A stretch of 64,000 bases of DNA from Streptomyces roseolus (GTDB lineage: Bacteria; Actinomycetota; Actinomycetes; Streptomycetales; Streptomycetaceae), in contig NZ_BMTV01000004.1 in the NCBI RefSeq assembly GCF_014649855.1, forward strand, positions 144,925 to 208,924, written 5' to 3'. Positions 30,360 to 38,824 of the stretch are shown piece after piece; the stretch's first letter is position 1, and each line of letters starts with the position of its first letter. The notes under the pieces were generated by a model. The model saw only the letters and a program-made list of their open reading frames with translations. It searched no databases and had not been told where the DNA came from. A program made the position numbers and the translations under genes.

Positions 30360-30379
30360 CCTGCCCGATTTCGGGCAGG
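30360..30379. repeat. 20-bp near-perfect palindrome upstream of a small gene
   Basis: CCTGCCCGATTTCGGGCAGG has perfect 9-bp arms with a TT centre. It lies about 40 bp before the proposed start at 30420, in an unusually AT-rich stretch (30300-30420). It could be an operator for a dimeric regulator, or an attenuator hairpin. Confidence 0.7.
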
Positions 30380-30419
30380 ATTCTTGCGAGAACTCGCGAT
30401 TACCCCTCAATATTCATGG

Positions 30420-30695
30420 GTGCTCGAACGCCGCCCGTCCCATGACGACCTCATCGACCATCTGGTCCGAAGCACCGCGCTCCAGCGCGGTGAGGCCGCC
30501 CGGGTGGTGCTCGACGTGCTGGCGTACTTCGACGAGACCACCGAGGAGTTCGTCCGGCGCCGCCACCGCGAACTGCAGTCCGGCGGAGCGGTGAACGCGG
30601 AGATCTTCGAACGGATCTCCGCCGAACTGCCGCACCGGGCCGTCGCGCCGCCGGAGCTCTCGCTGCGGCAGCTGCGCCGGATCGTCTACGGGTAG
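30420..30695 (+). CDS. Small conserved-looking hypothetical protein
   Basis: About 91 residues, charged and helical (VLERRPSHDDLIDHLVRSTA, RGEAARVVLDVLAYFDETTE). Codon bias becomes strongly Streptomyces-like only from about 30420, so GTG 30420 is chosen although no clear ribosome site precedes it; upstream in-frame starts would add non-coding-looking sequence. The pattern of basic helix, turn and ILDV-type helix is faintly like HU/IHF-type DNA-binding proteins, but this is a guess. glmS follows after 57 bp. Confidence 0.6.
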   Translation: MLERRPSHDDLIDHLVRSTALQRGEAARVVLDVLAYFDETTEEFVRRRHRELQSGGAVNAEIFERISAELPHRAVAPPELSLRQLRRIVYG

Positions 30696-30752
30696 TCCGG
30701 CCCCGGCCGGATCCGAACAGCACCATCACCACCAACCGGAGGGGTTTCCTTT

Positions 30753-32570
30753 ATGTGCGGAATTGTCGGTTACATCGGTAAGCGCGACGTGGCGCCGCTG
30801 CTCCTGGAGGGCCTGGCCCGCCTGGAGTACCGCGGCTACGACTCCGCCGGCCTCGTCATCAACAGCCCGAAGAGCGCGGCGCTGAAGATGGTCAAGGCCA
30901 AGGGCCGGGTCCGCGACCTGGAGGCCCGCGTCCCCAAGCGCTTCACCGGCACCACCGGCATCGCGCACACCCGCTGGGCCACCCACGGCGCCCCGAGCGA
31001 CCACAACTCGCACCCGCACCTGGACCCCGAGAACAAGGTCGCCGTCGTCCACAACGGCATCGTCGACAACGCCCAGGAGCTCCGCGCCAAGCTGGAGGCC
31101 GACGGCGTCGTCTTCGCCTCCGAGACCGACACCGAGGTCATCACCCACCTCGTCGCCCGCTCCCAGGCCGAGACCCTCGAGGACAAGGTCCGCGACGCGC
31201 TCAAGGTCATCGAGGGCACCTACGGCATCGCCGTCATGCACGCCGACTTCAACGACCGCATCGTCGTCGCCCGCAACGGCTCCCCGGTCATCCTCGGCAT
31301 CGGCGAGAAGGAGATGCTGGTCGCCTCCGACGTGGCCGCGCTCATCGCCCACACCCGCCAGGTCGTCACCCTCGACGACGGCGAGATGGCCACCCTCAAG
31401 GCCGACGACTTCCGCACCTACACGGTCGCGGGCGCCTCCACCACGGCGACCCCCGAGACCGTCGAGTGGGAGGCCGCCTCCTACGACATGGGCGGCCACG
31501 ACACGTACATGCACAAGGAGATCTCCGAGCAGCCCGACGCGGTCGACCGCGTGCTGCGCGGCCGGATCGACGACCGCTTCTCCACCGTGCACCTCGGCGG
31601 GCTCAACCTCGACCCGCGCGAGGCCCGCACCATCCGCCGCATCAAGATCCTCGGCTGCGGCACCTCGTACCACGCCGGCATGATCGGCGCCTCCCTCATC
31701 GAGGGCATGGCCCGCATCCCCGCCGACGCCGAACCGGCCTCCGAGTTCCGCTACCGCAACCCGGTCGTGGACCCCGACACGCTGTACATCGCCGTCTCCC
31801 AGTCCGGTGAGACGTACGACGTGCTCGCCGCCGTCCAGGAGCTCAAGCGCAAGGGCGCCCGCGTCCTCGGCGTGGTCAACGTGGTCGGCTCCGCCATCGC
31901 CCGCGAGGCCGACGGCGGCGTCTACGTCCACGCCGGCCCCGAGGTCTGCGTCGTCTCCACGAAGTGCTTCACCAACACGGTGGTCGCCTTCGCGCTCCTC
32001 GCCCTCCACCTCGGCCGCATCCGCGACCTGTCCGTCACCGACGGCAAGCGGATCATCGAGGGCCTGCGCAAGCTGCCCGCGCAGATCGAGGAGATCCTCA
32101 AGGACGAGGAGGAGATCAAGCGCCTCGCCGCCGAGTACGCCGGCGCCCAGTCGATGATGTTCATCGGCCGCGTCCGGGGCTACCCGGTCGCCCTGGAGGC
32201 CTCCCTCAAGCTGAAGGAGATCTCCTACATCCACGCCGAGGCGTACCCGGCCTCCGAGCTGAAGCACGGCCCGCTCGCCCTCATCGAGCCGGCCCTGCCG
32301 ACGGTCGCGATCGTCCCCGACGACGACCTCCTGGAGAAGAACCGCGCCGCCCTGGAGGAGATCAAGGCCCGCTCCGGCCGCATCCTCGCGGTCGCGCACC
32401 AGCCGCAGGAGAAGGCCGACCACACCATCGTGGTCCCGAAGAACGAGGACGAGCTCGACCCGATCCTCATGGGCATCCCGCTCCAGCTCTTCGCGTACCA
32501 CACCGCCCTCGCCATGGGCCGCGACATCGACAAGCCGCGCAACCTGGCCAAGTCCGTCACGGTCGAGTAG
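30753..32570 (+). CDS. glmS: Glutamine-fructose-6-phosphate aminotransferase
   Basis: A 605-residue enzyme, full length. C2 of MCGIVGYIG is the glutaminase nucleophile. Residues up to about 230 form the class II amidotransferase domain (RGYDSAG, HTRWATHG). Two SIS sugar isomerase domains follow (GCGTSYHAG, SQSGETYDVLAA, SASLKLKEISYIHAEAYPASELKHGPLALI) and the tail is KSVTVE. It makes glucosamine-6-phosphate for peptidoglycan. ATG 30753 has GGAGGGG. A strong hairpin follows about 100 bp after the stop. No glmS ribozyme-like leader fits in the 57-bp gap. Confidence 0.96.
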   Translation: MCGIVGYIGKRDVAPLLLEGLARLEYRGYDSAGLVINSPKSAALKMVKAKGRVRDLEARVPKRFTGTTGIAHTRWATHGAPSDHNSHPHLDPENKVAVVHNGIVDNAQELRAKLEADGVVFASETDTEVITHLVARSQAETLEDKVRDALKVIEGTYGIAVMHADFNDRIVVARNGSPVILGIGEKEMLVASDVAALIAHTRQVVTLDDGEMATLKADDFRTYTVAGASTTATPETVEWEAASYDMGGHDTYMHKEISEQPDAVDRVLRGRIDDRFSTVHLGGLNLDPREARTIRRIKILGCGTSYHAGMIGASLIEGMARIPADAEPASEFRYRNPVVDPDTLYIAVSQSGETYDVLAAVQELKRKGARVLGVVNVVGSAIAREADGGVYVHAGPEVCVVSTKCFTNTVVAFALLALHLGRIRDLSVTDGKRIIEGLRKLPAQIEEILKDEEEIKRLAAEYAGAQSMMFIGRVRGYPVALEASLKLKEISYIHAEAYPASELKHGPLALIEPALPTVAIVPDDDLLEKNRAALEEIKARSGRILAVAHQPQEKADHTIVVPKNEDELDPILMGIPLQLFAYHTALAMGRDIDKPRNLAKSVTVE

Positions 32571-32673
32571 TCGCCCGGCGGGACCTGTCACCCGCCGAGC
32601 ACGCCACGGTCCCGGGCCTGTCCCCCGGGGCCGTACGCCGGGCCTGTCCCCCGGCGAACCGACCGGACACGAG

Positions 32674-32712
32674 GAACGGCCCCCGCGCTTCCCAGGAGCG
32701 CGGGGGCCGTTC
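32674..32712. terminator. Terminator after glmS
   Basis: A perfect 16-bp stem (32674-32689 with 32697-32712) around TCCCAGG, followed by TGCTGTGT. The convergent transporter gene ends about 90 bp away, so it may serve both. Confidence 0.88.
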
Positions 32713-32803
32713 TGCTGTGTCATCAGGGCTCGGTTCGCCTCCGGGGCGCTTCGGCGACCGGCGAAGGTCGCGCGCCCCTTCGGCTCACTCGCCGGGCGCG
32801 GGG

Positions 32804-33370
32804 TTACGCCGCTGCCGCCGTGCTGCCGCGGCTCGCGCGGCCCAGGGCCGTCGGCCAGCCGGCGACCGCCGCCGTGGCGCCGTACCAGGCGGCGAGCCCG
32901 GCGAGGGCGGCCACCCAGCCACCCGCCTTGCCCAGGCCCTCGTTGCCCGCCAGGGCGGCGATGCCCGAGAGCAGCAGGGCGAGGAACAGCAGGCCGTACA
33001 CGCCCTGCCCGAAGGCGCCGCCGCCCTTGGCGGCCAGCGTCAGCGTGAGCGCCAGGAGCGCCCACAGGAGCAGGAAGAGTCCGGCGGCGTCCGCCGAGGC
33101 CCCGCCGCCGACTCCGGTCCCCCAGGTGAACCAGAAGGCGCCGAGCGCCGCGAAGGCCGTGCCGTCGCCGGTGCTGCCCGCGCGCAGGGCGAGCAGGCCG
33201 ACCAGGAAGAGCGCCACGCCGCCGACCCAGGTGGCGAGGCCCGCGGCATCGGCTGCCGCGACGTTGTCGATCACACCGGTGCCGCCCAGGCCGAAGGCCA
33301 GGAGGGTCAGTCCGAGTGCGAGGTTTCCGAGGGTGGAGGTGCCGTTCCCCGACGCGACGTCCTTGTTCAC
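32804..33370 (-). CDS. GPR1/FUN34/YaaH-family (acetate-type) transporter
   Basis: A 188-residue protein with six hydrophobic segments. The N terminus reads TSTLGNLALGLTLLAFGLGG, comparable to the NPAPLGL-type first segment of SatP/YaaH proteins. Later AAGLATWVGGVALFLVGLLALRAG and GAFWFTWG fit the family. Members carry acetate or succinate, or act in ammonium export. GTG 33370 has AAGGGAG upstream. A hairpin at 33452-33476 lies in the AT-rich promoter region between it and the universal stress gene. Confidence 0.85.
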   Translation of the reverse strand: MNKDVASGNGTSTLGNLALGLTLLAFGLGGTGVIDNVAAADAAGLATWVGGVALFLVGLLALRAGSTGDGTAFAALGAFWFTWGTGVGGGASADAAGLFLLLWALLALTLTLAAKGGGAFGQGVYGLLFLALLLSGIAALAGNEGLGKAGGWVAALAGLAAWYGATAAVAGWPTALGRASRGSTAAAA

Positions 33371-33451
33371 GTGGGGCTCCCTTCGAACGGGCGGTGGTGC
33401 CGCCTGAGCTGCTGTGTTCCGGTGCTCTTTAACTACCCTTCACAAGCACAC

Positions 33452-33476
33452 AAATCACCTGAGCCGGGCGTGATTT
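33452..33476. repeat. Inverted repeat in the promoter of the acetate-type transporter
   Basis: AAATCAC and GTGATTT are perfect 7-bp arms with an 11-nt spacer. It is 60 bp downstream of the universal stress gene and about 80 bp upstream of the transporter gene, both minus strand, so it may be a weak terminator or an operator. Confidence 0.5.
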
Positions 33477-33536
33477 ATCGCCGCGCAAAGGGAGTTGGGG
33501 GAGGGGCGGGTGGGACGGGAGCCGGTCCGCGGCCCG

Positions 33537-34058
33537 TTACGGGATGACGATCACGGGGCGCTGCGCGCGCCGCGCCAGCCGCCCGGCCACCGAGCCGAAG
33601 ATCCGCCCGACGATCCCGTGCGTGGAGCCGACCACGATCGCGTCGGCCGAGTACTCGCGGCCGACCTCCTCCAGCTCGTGGCAGATGTCCCCGCCGCGCT
33701 CCACCAGGATCCACGGCACCTCGGAGAGGTGGTCCGCGCAGGCCAGCTCCAGACCGAGGACCTCGGTGCGGTGGTCGGGGACGTCGACGAAGACCGGCGG
33801 CTCGCAGCCCGCCCACACGGTGGTGGGGAGCCGGTTCGCGACGTGCACGATGATCAGCCCGGAGCCGGAGCGCCGGGCCATGCCGATGGCGTACGCCAGG
33901 GCGCGCTCACTGGACGTGGAGCCGTCGAAGCCGACGACCACCCCGTGCCGGAAGGCCGGGTCGCAGGCGTGGCGTGGCTGTTCCACCGCGAGGGGGTCGA
34001 CCGTGGAGTCGGCGACGCGCTTGCGGTCCGCGGGTTCGGAGAAATCGTGACCGGCCAT
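33537..34058 (-). CDS. Universal stress protein (UspA family)
   Basis: A 173-residue single Usp domain preceded by about 35 charged residues. VVVGFDGSTSSERALAYAI opens the domain. The ATP-binding signature is present near the C terminus: VVGSTHGIVGRIFGSVAGRLARRAQRPVIVI. It should bind ATP and act in dormancy or stress. ATG 34058 has only a weak ribosome site. It is divergent from a small membrane protein gene across about 360 bp. Confidence 0.9.
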   Translation of the reverse strand: MAGHDFSEPADRKRVADSTVDPLAVEQPRHACDPAFRHGVVVGFDGSTSSERALAYAIGMARRSGSGLIIVHVANRLPTTVWAGCEPPVFVDVPDHRTEVLGLELACADHLSEVPWILVERGGDICHELEEVGREYSADAIVVGSTHGIVGRIFGSVAGRLARRAQRPVIVIP

Positions 34059-34421
34059 CGGTGTCTCGGCTAGGGAGGTCCTCGTGGGAAGGGACGGGGG
34101 AGGGAGCGGAACAACGGGTGGCGGCGGAGCTGTGTCCGGGAATCATCTTCCCAAGCCCATACCCGCAAGGGTACGGCGACACTCCTCTCCTGCCCAGGGC
34201 CCGCCGTGCCGCGCCCGGCGTGCCGACCGCTCGTGCGCGGGTCGGTGCGCGCGGTCCTCTCGGAGGATGCACGAAGGGTTCACCATCTGGCAATGCCGGA
34301 TGTGCCCTACAGGCGTCCCCCGGCCGGGTCCCGAGGGCCGAACGGGCGTCGCTCAGGGTGACCGGAGCGTTCCGTTCCTCGTTCCCCACAGGTCCGGATC
34401 ACCGTCGCTGGGAGCCCGCCC
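34059..34421. other. Gene-free divergent promoter region
   Basis: A 363-bp gap between the universal stress gene and the plus-strand small membrane gene. Open frames here lack coding bias. I see a short AT-rich patch near 34135-34165 and no riboswitch I can name. Confidence 0.5.
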
Positions 34422-34805
34422 GTGCCCGCACCGTCCACCCCCGCCTCCGCCGCGCCCGTCCCCTCCGTCCGCCCCGTCCGCTCCCGCCGCCGCGCCCGGG
34501 TACCGGGCCCCGCGGCGCCCTTCGCCCCGGAGACGGGCGGGCCGGCGGGGTCCGCGGCGGGCGGACGGGCGGAGCCGGGGGCGTCCGGCGGGGGGCTCGC
34601 GGACCCCGCGGGCGACGTGGTCCGCTGGGCGGTGTTCTGCTGCGCCCTCGTGCCGCTGGTCCTGCTCGCCTTCGGCACCTCGCTGGGCGGGGCCGGCGGG
34701 ACCGCCCTCGGGCTCGCCTCCGTGACGGCCGCCTGCCGGCTGCTGCTGCGCCGGGCGGAGCGGGGACTGCGCGCGGAGGGTCCGGGGGGCCGCCACCGGG
34801 GCTGA
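34422..34805 (+). CDS. Small hypothetical membrane protein
   Basis: A 127-residue protein. About 65 residues of Pro/Ala/Arg-rich, probably disordered N-terminal region are followed by two membrane helices: WAVFCCALVPLVLLAFGTS and AGGTALGLASVTAACRLLL. A basic tail closes it. GTG 34422 has GGGAG at about 9 nt. Third-position GC supports coding. No family recognised. It lies just upstream of the long adpA leader. Confidence 0.55.
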   Translation: MPAPSTPASAAPVPSVRPVRSRRRARVPGPAAPFAPETGGPAGSAAGGRAEPGASGGGLADPAGDVVRWAVFCCALVPLVLLAFGTSLGGAGGTALGLASVTAACRLLLRRAERGLRAEGPGGRHRG

Positions 34806-35211
34806 GCGGACGCCCCCGGAGCCCCTGGAGTTGACAGGTTCGCACAGCCGATCCCATATGTTTTCAGCCAACTTGAAGTTCCCGGCGCGTCCTTGCCGAA
34901 ACGGTACGCCCATGCCCGCCCGCTCCCCCGCGAAAGCCCCGCCTCCCAGGGCCGCACCCCTCGCGGACGGCCACTTCTCCCCCTCCGGGCCCCGCCCGGG
35001 GGCGGCGCGGGCACACGCCCGGGGATCGATCGCTTCACGCCAAGTGGCCTTGTCGACAATCTGCCGGATCTCGAACTTGTCACGCCGGCGGCACCGGACA
35101 CAGTAGATTCGATCATGGGTACCGACGACTGGGGTCTCGTGCAGAACCGAGGGGAAACGTGGCACAGCGACACGACCAGGGAGACGCGAACACCGAGGGG
35201 AACTTAGCGCC
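34806..35211 (+). promoter_or_regulatory. Long adpA upstream region
   Basis: A 406-bp gap without a convincing gene. TTGACA at 34831-34836 and CATATG at 34855-34860, spaced 18 bp, form a possible promoter. Long, heavily regulated leaders are known for adpA in other streptomycetes; I do not assign specific BldD or AdpA sites. Confidence 0.45.
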
Positions 35212-36381
35212 ATGAGCCAGGACTCCGCCGCACCGGAGGCGGCACGGAAGCTGTCCGGGCGCCGCCGTCGCGAAGTCGTCGCGGTGCTGTTGTTCAGCGG
35301 CGGCCCCATCTTCGAGAGCTCCATCCCGCTCTCCGTGTTCGGCATCGACCGGCAGGACGCCGGCGTTCCGCGCTATCGGCTGCTCGTCTGCGCGGGAGAG
35401 GAGGGCCCCCTGCGGACCACGGGCGGGCTCGAACTCACCGCGCCGTACGGCCTGGAGGCGATCGGCCGCGCCGGGACGGTCGTCGTCCCGGCCTGGCGCT
35501 CGATCACCTCGCCGCCACCGCCGGAAGCGCTCGAAGCCCTGCGCAGGGCACACGAGGAAGGGGCCAGGATCGTCGGGCTCTGCACCGGCGCGTTCGTCCT
35601 CGCGGCGGCCGGCCTGCTCGACGGCCGACCGGCGACCACGCACTGGATGTACGCGCCGACGCTCGCCAAGCGCTACCCGTCGGTCCACGTGGACCCGCGG
35701 GAGCTCTTCGTCGACGACGGGGACGTGCTGACCTCCGCCGGCACCGCGGCCGGAATCGATCTGTGTCTGCACATCGTGCGGACCGACCACGGCACGGAGG
35801 CCGCGGGCGCCCTGGCGCGCCGGCTGGTCGTCCCGCCGCGGCGCAGTGGCGGTCAGGAGCGCTACCTCGACAGGTCTTTACCGGAGGAGATCGGCTCCGA
35901 CCCGCTCGCCGAGGTCGTGGCCTGGGCGCTGGAGCACCTCCACGAGCAGTTCGACGTGGAGACCCTGGCGGCCCGTGCGTACATGTCACGGCGGACCTTC
36001 GACCGCCGTTTCCGTTCGCTGACCGGCTCCGCGCCGCTCCAGTGGCTGATCACCCAGCGGGTGCTCCAGGCGCAGCGGCTCCTGGAGACCTCGGACTACT
36101 CGGTGGACGAGGTCGCGGGGCGCTGCGGCTTCCGCTCGCCGGTGGCGCTGCGCGGCCACTTCCGGCGGCAGCTCGGCTCCTCGCCGGCGGCCTACCGGGC
36201 GGCGTACCGGGCCAGGCGGCCCCAGGGCGAGCCCTCGACGGCCGTCCTGGAGTCGGCGGTGCCCGCGCAGGTGGTGGCGGGAATCCGCCGCCCCGGGGTG
36301 TCGCTGGAGCCCGGCAAGCCGCCGGGCGACGCCTACACGCCGGGCCGGCCCGCCCTGCCGGGCCAGCGCAGCGCGCCGTAG
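35212..36381 (+). CDS. adpA: AdpA, central developmental regulator (AraC/XylS, bldA-dependent)
   Basis: A 389-residue protein, near the usual AdpA length of about 400. The N-terminal DJ-1/PfpI-like dimerisation domain contains [20 protein letters not shown] and the conserved [20 protein letters not shown]. The C-terminal AraC double HTH (residues about 235-335) contains [17 protein letters not shown] and [20 protein letters not shown]. Residue 223 (Leu) is encoded by TTA at 35878-35880, so full translation should need the bldA tRNA. AdpA controls hundreds of genes for aerial growth and antibiotic production. The sequence agrees closely with S. griseus AdpA as I recall it. A GAGGGG site precedes ATG 35212. 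Confidence 0.97.
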   Translation: MSQDSAAPEAARKLSGRRRREVVAVLLFSGGPIFESSIPLSVFGIDRQDAGVPRYRLLVCAGEEGPLRTTGGLELTAPYGLEAIGRAGTVVVPAWRSITSPPPPEALEALRRAHEEGARIVGLCTGAFVLAAAGLLDGRPATTHWMYAPTLAKRYPSVHVDPRELFVDDGDVLTSAGTAAGIDLCLHIVRTDHGTEAAGALARRLVVPPRRSGGQERYLDRSLPEEIGSDPLAEVVAWALEHLHEQFDVETLAARAYMSRRTFDRRFRSLTGSAPLQWLITQRVLQAQRLLETSDYSVDEVAGRCGFRSPVALRGHFRRQLGSSPAAYRAAYRARRPQGEPSTAVLESAVPAQVVAGIRRPGVSLEPGKPPGDAYTPGRPALPGQRSAP

Positions 36382-36479
36382 CCGCCGGTGCCGGCACGGC
36401 GTGGACGCCCACCTGACGGGGCCGCCCACGCCGCCGGCGCCGAGGACCGCCGCCGCCACAAGCGGCGCACCGCAGTACC

Positions 36480-36517
36480 GACGGGCGCCCGGGGAACACC
36501 ACCCCCGGGCGCCCGTC
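36480..36517. terminator. Terminator between adpA and ornA
   Basis: A perfect 15-bp stem (36480-36494 with 36503-36517) and an 8-nt loop, about 100 bp after the adpA stop. Confidence 0.85.
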
Positions 36518-36631
36518 GCCCTGCCGGGACCCCGCCGGAGGGACAGGGAACTCCCGCTCCGGACGCCCCCGCGGGCCTCCCCCGGTGCACGGGGCGGTTC
36601 TCCCGGGGGCCGGCCGCCTAAGGTAGGACGC

Positions 36632-37234
36632 ATGAACGATCGCATGGTGTGGATCGACTGCGAGATGACCGGGCTCTCGCTGACGGACGACGCACTCATC
36701 GAGGTGGCCGCACTGGTCACCGACTCGGAACTGAACGTGCTCGGCGACGGCGTGGACATCGTGATCCGCCCGCCGGACCGCGCCCTGGAGACCATGCCGG
36801 AGATCGTGCGCCAGATGCACACGGCCTCCGGGCTGCTCGACGCGCTGCCCGGCGGCACCACGCTGGCCGACGCGGAGGCGCAGGTCCTCGCCTACATCCG
36901 CGAGCACGTGAAGGAGCCCGGCAAGGCCCCGCTGTGCGGGAACTCGGTCTCCACCGACCGCGGCTTCCTCGCCCGCGACATGCCCGCCCTGGAGGGCCAC
37001 CTGCACTACCGGATCGTCGATGTGTCCTCGGTCAAGGAGCTGGCGCGCCGCTGGTACCCGAGGGCGTACTTCAACAGTCCGGAGAAGAACGGCAACCACC
37101 GGGCGCTCGCCGACATCCGCGAGTCCATCGCCGAGCTGCGCTACTACCGGGAGGCGGTCTTCGTGCCGCAGCCCGGTCCGGACTCGGAGACCGCGAAGGA
37201 GATCGCGGCCCGGCACGTCGTCCCGGCGGAGTAG
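36632..37234 (+). CDS. ornA: Oligoribonuclease
   Basis: A 200-residue DEDDh exonuclease of standard size. It has WIDCEMTGL (D9, E11), the second Asp in [18 protein letters not shown], and the closing H and D in [12 protein letters not shown]. It degrades 2-5-nt RNAs and, in streptomycetes, pGpG from c-di-GMP turnover. ornA next to adpA is the conserved Streptomyces arrangement. ATG 36632 has AAGGTAGGA upstream. tRNA-His follows after 119 bp. Confidence 0.96.
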   Translation: MNDRMVWIDCEMTGLSLTDDALIEVAALVTDSELNVLGDGVDIVIRPPDRALETMPEIVRQMHTASGLLDALPGGTTLADAEAQVLAYIREHVKEPGKAPLCGNSVSTDRGFLARDMPALEGHLHYRIVDVSSVKELARRWYPRAYFNSPEKNGNHRALADIRESIAELRYYREAVFVPQPGPDSETAKEIAARHVVPAE

Positions 37235-37353
37235 GACCGCCCGGAAGGGCCCGCTCGCGCACCCGGGGAAAACGTGTGCGCGAGCACCCCTCGGAACCCT
37301 GTAGACTTCTTCTCGGCCGGTCAGGGAAACCTTCGGGAGAACCGCCGGTCGTG

Positions 37354-37426
37354 GTGGGTATAGCTCAGCTGGTAGAGCACCTGGTTGTGGTCCAGGATGT
37401 CGCGGGTTCGAGTCCCGTTACTCACC
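37354..37426 (+). tRNA. tRNA-His (GTG)
   Basis: A cloverleaf with a 7-bp acceptor stem (GTGGGTA with TACTCAC). The D arm is in AGCTCAGCTGGTAGAGC, the anticodon GTG is in CTGGTTGTGGTCCAG, and the T arm is CGGGTTCGAGTCCCG. The discriminator is C and G precedes position 1 (37353), as histidine tRNAs require. CCA is not encoded. A TAGACT box at 37302-37307 is a plausible -10 element about 50 bp upstream. Confidence 0.95.
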
Positions 37427-37434
37427 CTGAAGGT

Positions 37435-37466
37435 CGAGGCCCCGGTTCGGAAGAACCGGGGCCTCG
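37435..37466. terminator. Terminator between tRNA-His and the GH10 gene
   Basis: A perfect 14-bp stem around a GGAA tetraloop. It ends the tRNA transcript on the plus strand and the glycoside hydrolase operon on the minus strand. Confidence 0.88.
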
Positions 37467-37483
37467 GTCGTTCTCCGGACGTC

Positions 37484-38824
37484 TCAGCCGCAGCCGAGGA
37501 CCGTCGGGGGCGGGTTGGAACCCGCCCAGGAGGCGTTGAAGCCGAAGGTCACGGAGCCGCCGGCCGGGACCGTGCCGTTGTACGGGAGGTTCGTCGCCGT
37601 CACGGCGGTGCCGGTCTGGGCGACCGTCGCGTTCCACGCCTGGGCGATCCGCTGGCCGGCCGGGTACTCCCAGACGACCCGCCAGCCCGTCAGCGGGGCG
37701 GTGCCGGTGTTGCGGACGGTCACCTGGCCGGTGAAGCCGCCGCCCCACTGGCTCTGCACCGTGTACGCGGCGGTGCAGCCCGCCGGGCCGGGCGGCGTGC
37801 CCGGGGCGAGGGCCTCGGCGATGCCCGCCCGGGCCGGCTTCGGACTCAGGTTCTCGTCGTACGGCGTGGCCGCGCCCTCGCCCGGGAAGAAGTCCGGGAT
37901 CCAGGAGTCGGAGTCGGTGAAGCCCCAGACGGTGAGGCCGGCGCAGCGGGTGACGGCCAGACAGGCGCGGGTCACGGCCGCGTAGTCCGCCTTCTGCCGC
38001 GCGAGCTTGGCCTCGGTGGCCGGCAGGGTCATCCGGATGTCGAGCTCGGTGATCGCCACGTCGACGCCGAGGTCCGCGAAGCGGCGGAGGTTGGCCTCCA
38101 TCGTGGACGGGACCTGGCCGAGGATCAGATGGGCCTGGAAGCCGACCCCGTCGATCGGCACGCCCTGCGCGAGGAGCCGCTTGACCAGGGCGTACATGCC
38201 GTCGCTCTTGGCGCCGATGCCGTCGGTCGAGTAATCGTTGACGTACAGCTTCGCCGCCGGGTCGGCGGCGCGGGCGGCCCGGAAGGCGTCCGCGACGTAC
38301 GACTCGCCGAGGGTGGCGCCGAAGACCGACCGGCGCAGGGTGCCGTCCTCGTTCAGGGGCTCGTTGACGACGTCCCAGTGGTCGACGCGGCCCTTGTAGC
38401 GGCTCACCTCGGTGGTGACGTGGTCGGTCATGACCGTGCGCAGCGCGTCCGGGGTCCAGGTGCCGTTCTCCACCCAGGACGGGAGCTGGCTGTGCCAGAC
38501 CAGGGTGTGGCCGCGGACCTCCTGGCCGTGCGCCTCGGCGAAGTCGACGATCCGGTCGGCGCCGGTCCAGGAGTACTGGCCCCGGACGGGCTCGACGGAG
38601 CCCCACTTCATCTCGTTGCCGGGGGTGACGGAGTCGAACTGGGCGGCGGCGGTGTCCGCGTACGCCCCGGTGAGCTTCCCGCCGGTGACGGCGGTGCCGA
38701 GGTAGATCCCCCGGGCGTCGGCGAGCTCGCGGAGCGGCGCGTCGGCGGCCGAGGCCGTCCCGGCGAGGGTGGGGGTGAGGGCGGCGGCGAGGAGCGCCGC
38801 GGTGGCGGTCAGCCGGCGGAACAC
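37484..38824 (-). CDS. Secreted GH10 endo-xylanase with CBM2
   Basis: A 446-residue enzyme. A signal peptide spans residues 1-27 (ending GTASAADA). The GH10 barrel carries the acid/base glutamate in WDVVNEPLNEDG and the nucleophile in VAITELDIRM. It also has the typical RGHTLVWHSQLPSWV. A C-terminal CBM2 of about 100 residues (CTAAYTVQSQWGGGFTGQVT ... WRVVWEYPAGQ ... NASW) binds cellulose or xylan. GTG 38824 has GGAGG 7 nt upstream and overlaps the end of the GH74 gene by 16 nt, so translation is probably coupled. It attacks xylan backbones outside the cell. Confidence 0.93.
   Translation of the reverse strand: MFRRLTATAALLAAALTPTLAGTASAADAPLRELADARGIYLGTAVTGGKLTGAYADTAAAQFDSVTPGNEMKWGSVEPVRGQYSWTGADRIVDFAEAHGQEVRGHTLVWHSQLPSWVENGTWTPDALRTVMTDHVTTEVSRYKGRVDHWDVVNEPLNEDGTLRRSVFGATLGESYVADAFRAARAADPAAKLYVNDYSTDGIGAKSDGMYALVKRLLAQGVPIDGVGFQAHLILGQVPSTMEANLRRFADLGVDVAITELDIRMTLPATEAKLARQKADYAAVTRACLAVTRCAGLTVWGFTDSDSWIPDFFPGEGAATPYDENLSPKPARAGIAEALAPGTPPGPAGCTAAYTVQSQWGGGFTGQVTVRNTGTAPLTGWRVVWEYPAGQRIAQAWNATVAQTGTAVTATNLPYNGTVPAGGSVTFGFNASWAGSNPPPTVLGCG

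Noticed and set aside
30696..30752. glmS ribozyme or riboswitch
   Set aside because: The gap before glmS is 57 bp and contains only a normal ribosome site.
33907..34389. Minus-strand frame overlapping the universal stress gene start
   Set aside because: Arg/Pro-rich with no coding bias of its own and no ribosome site; treated as non-coding.
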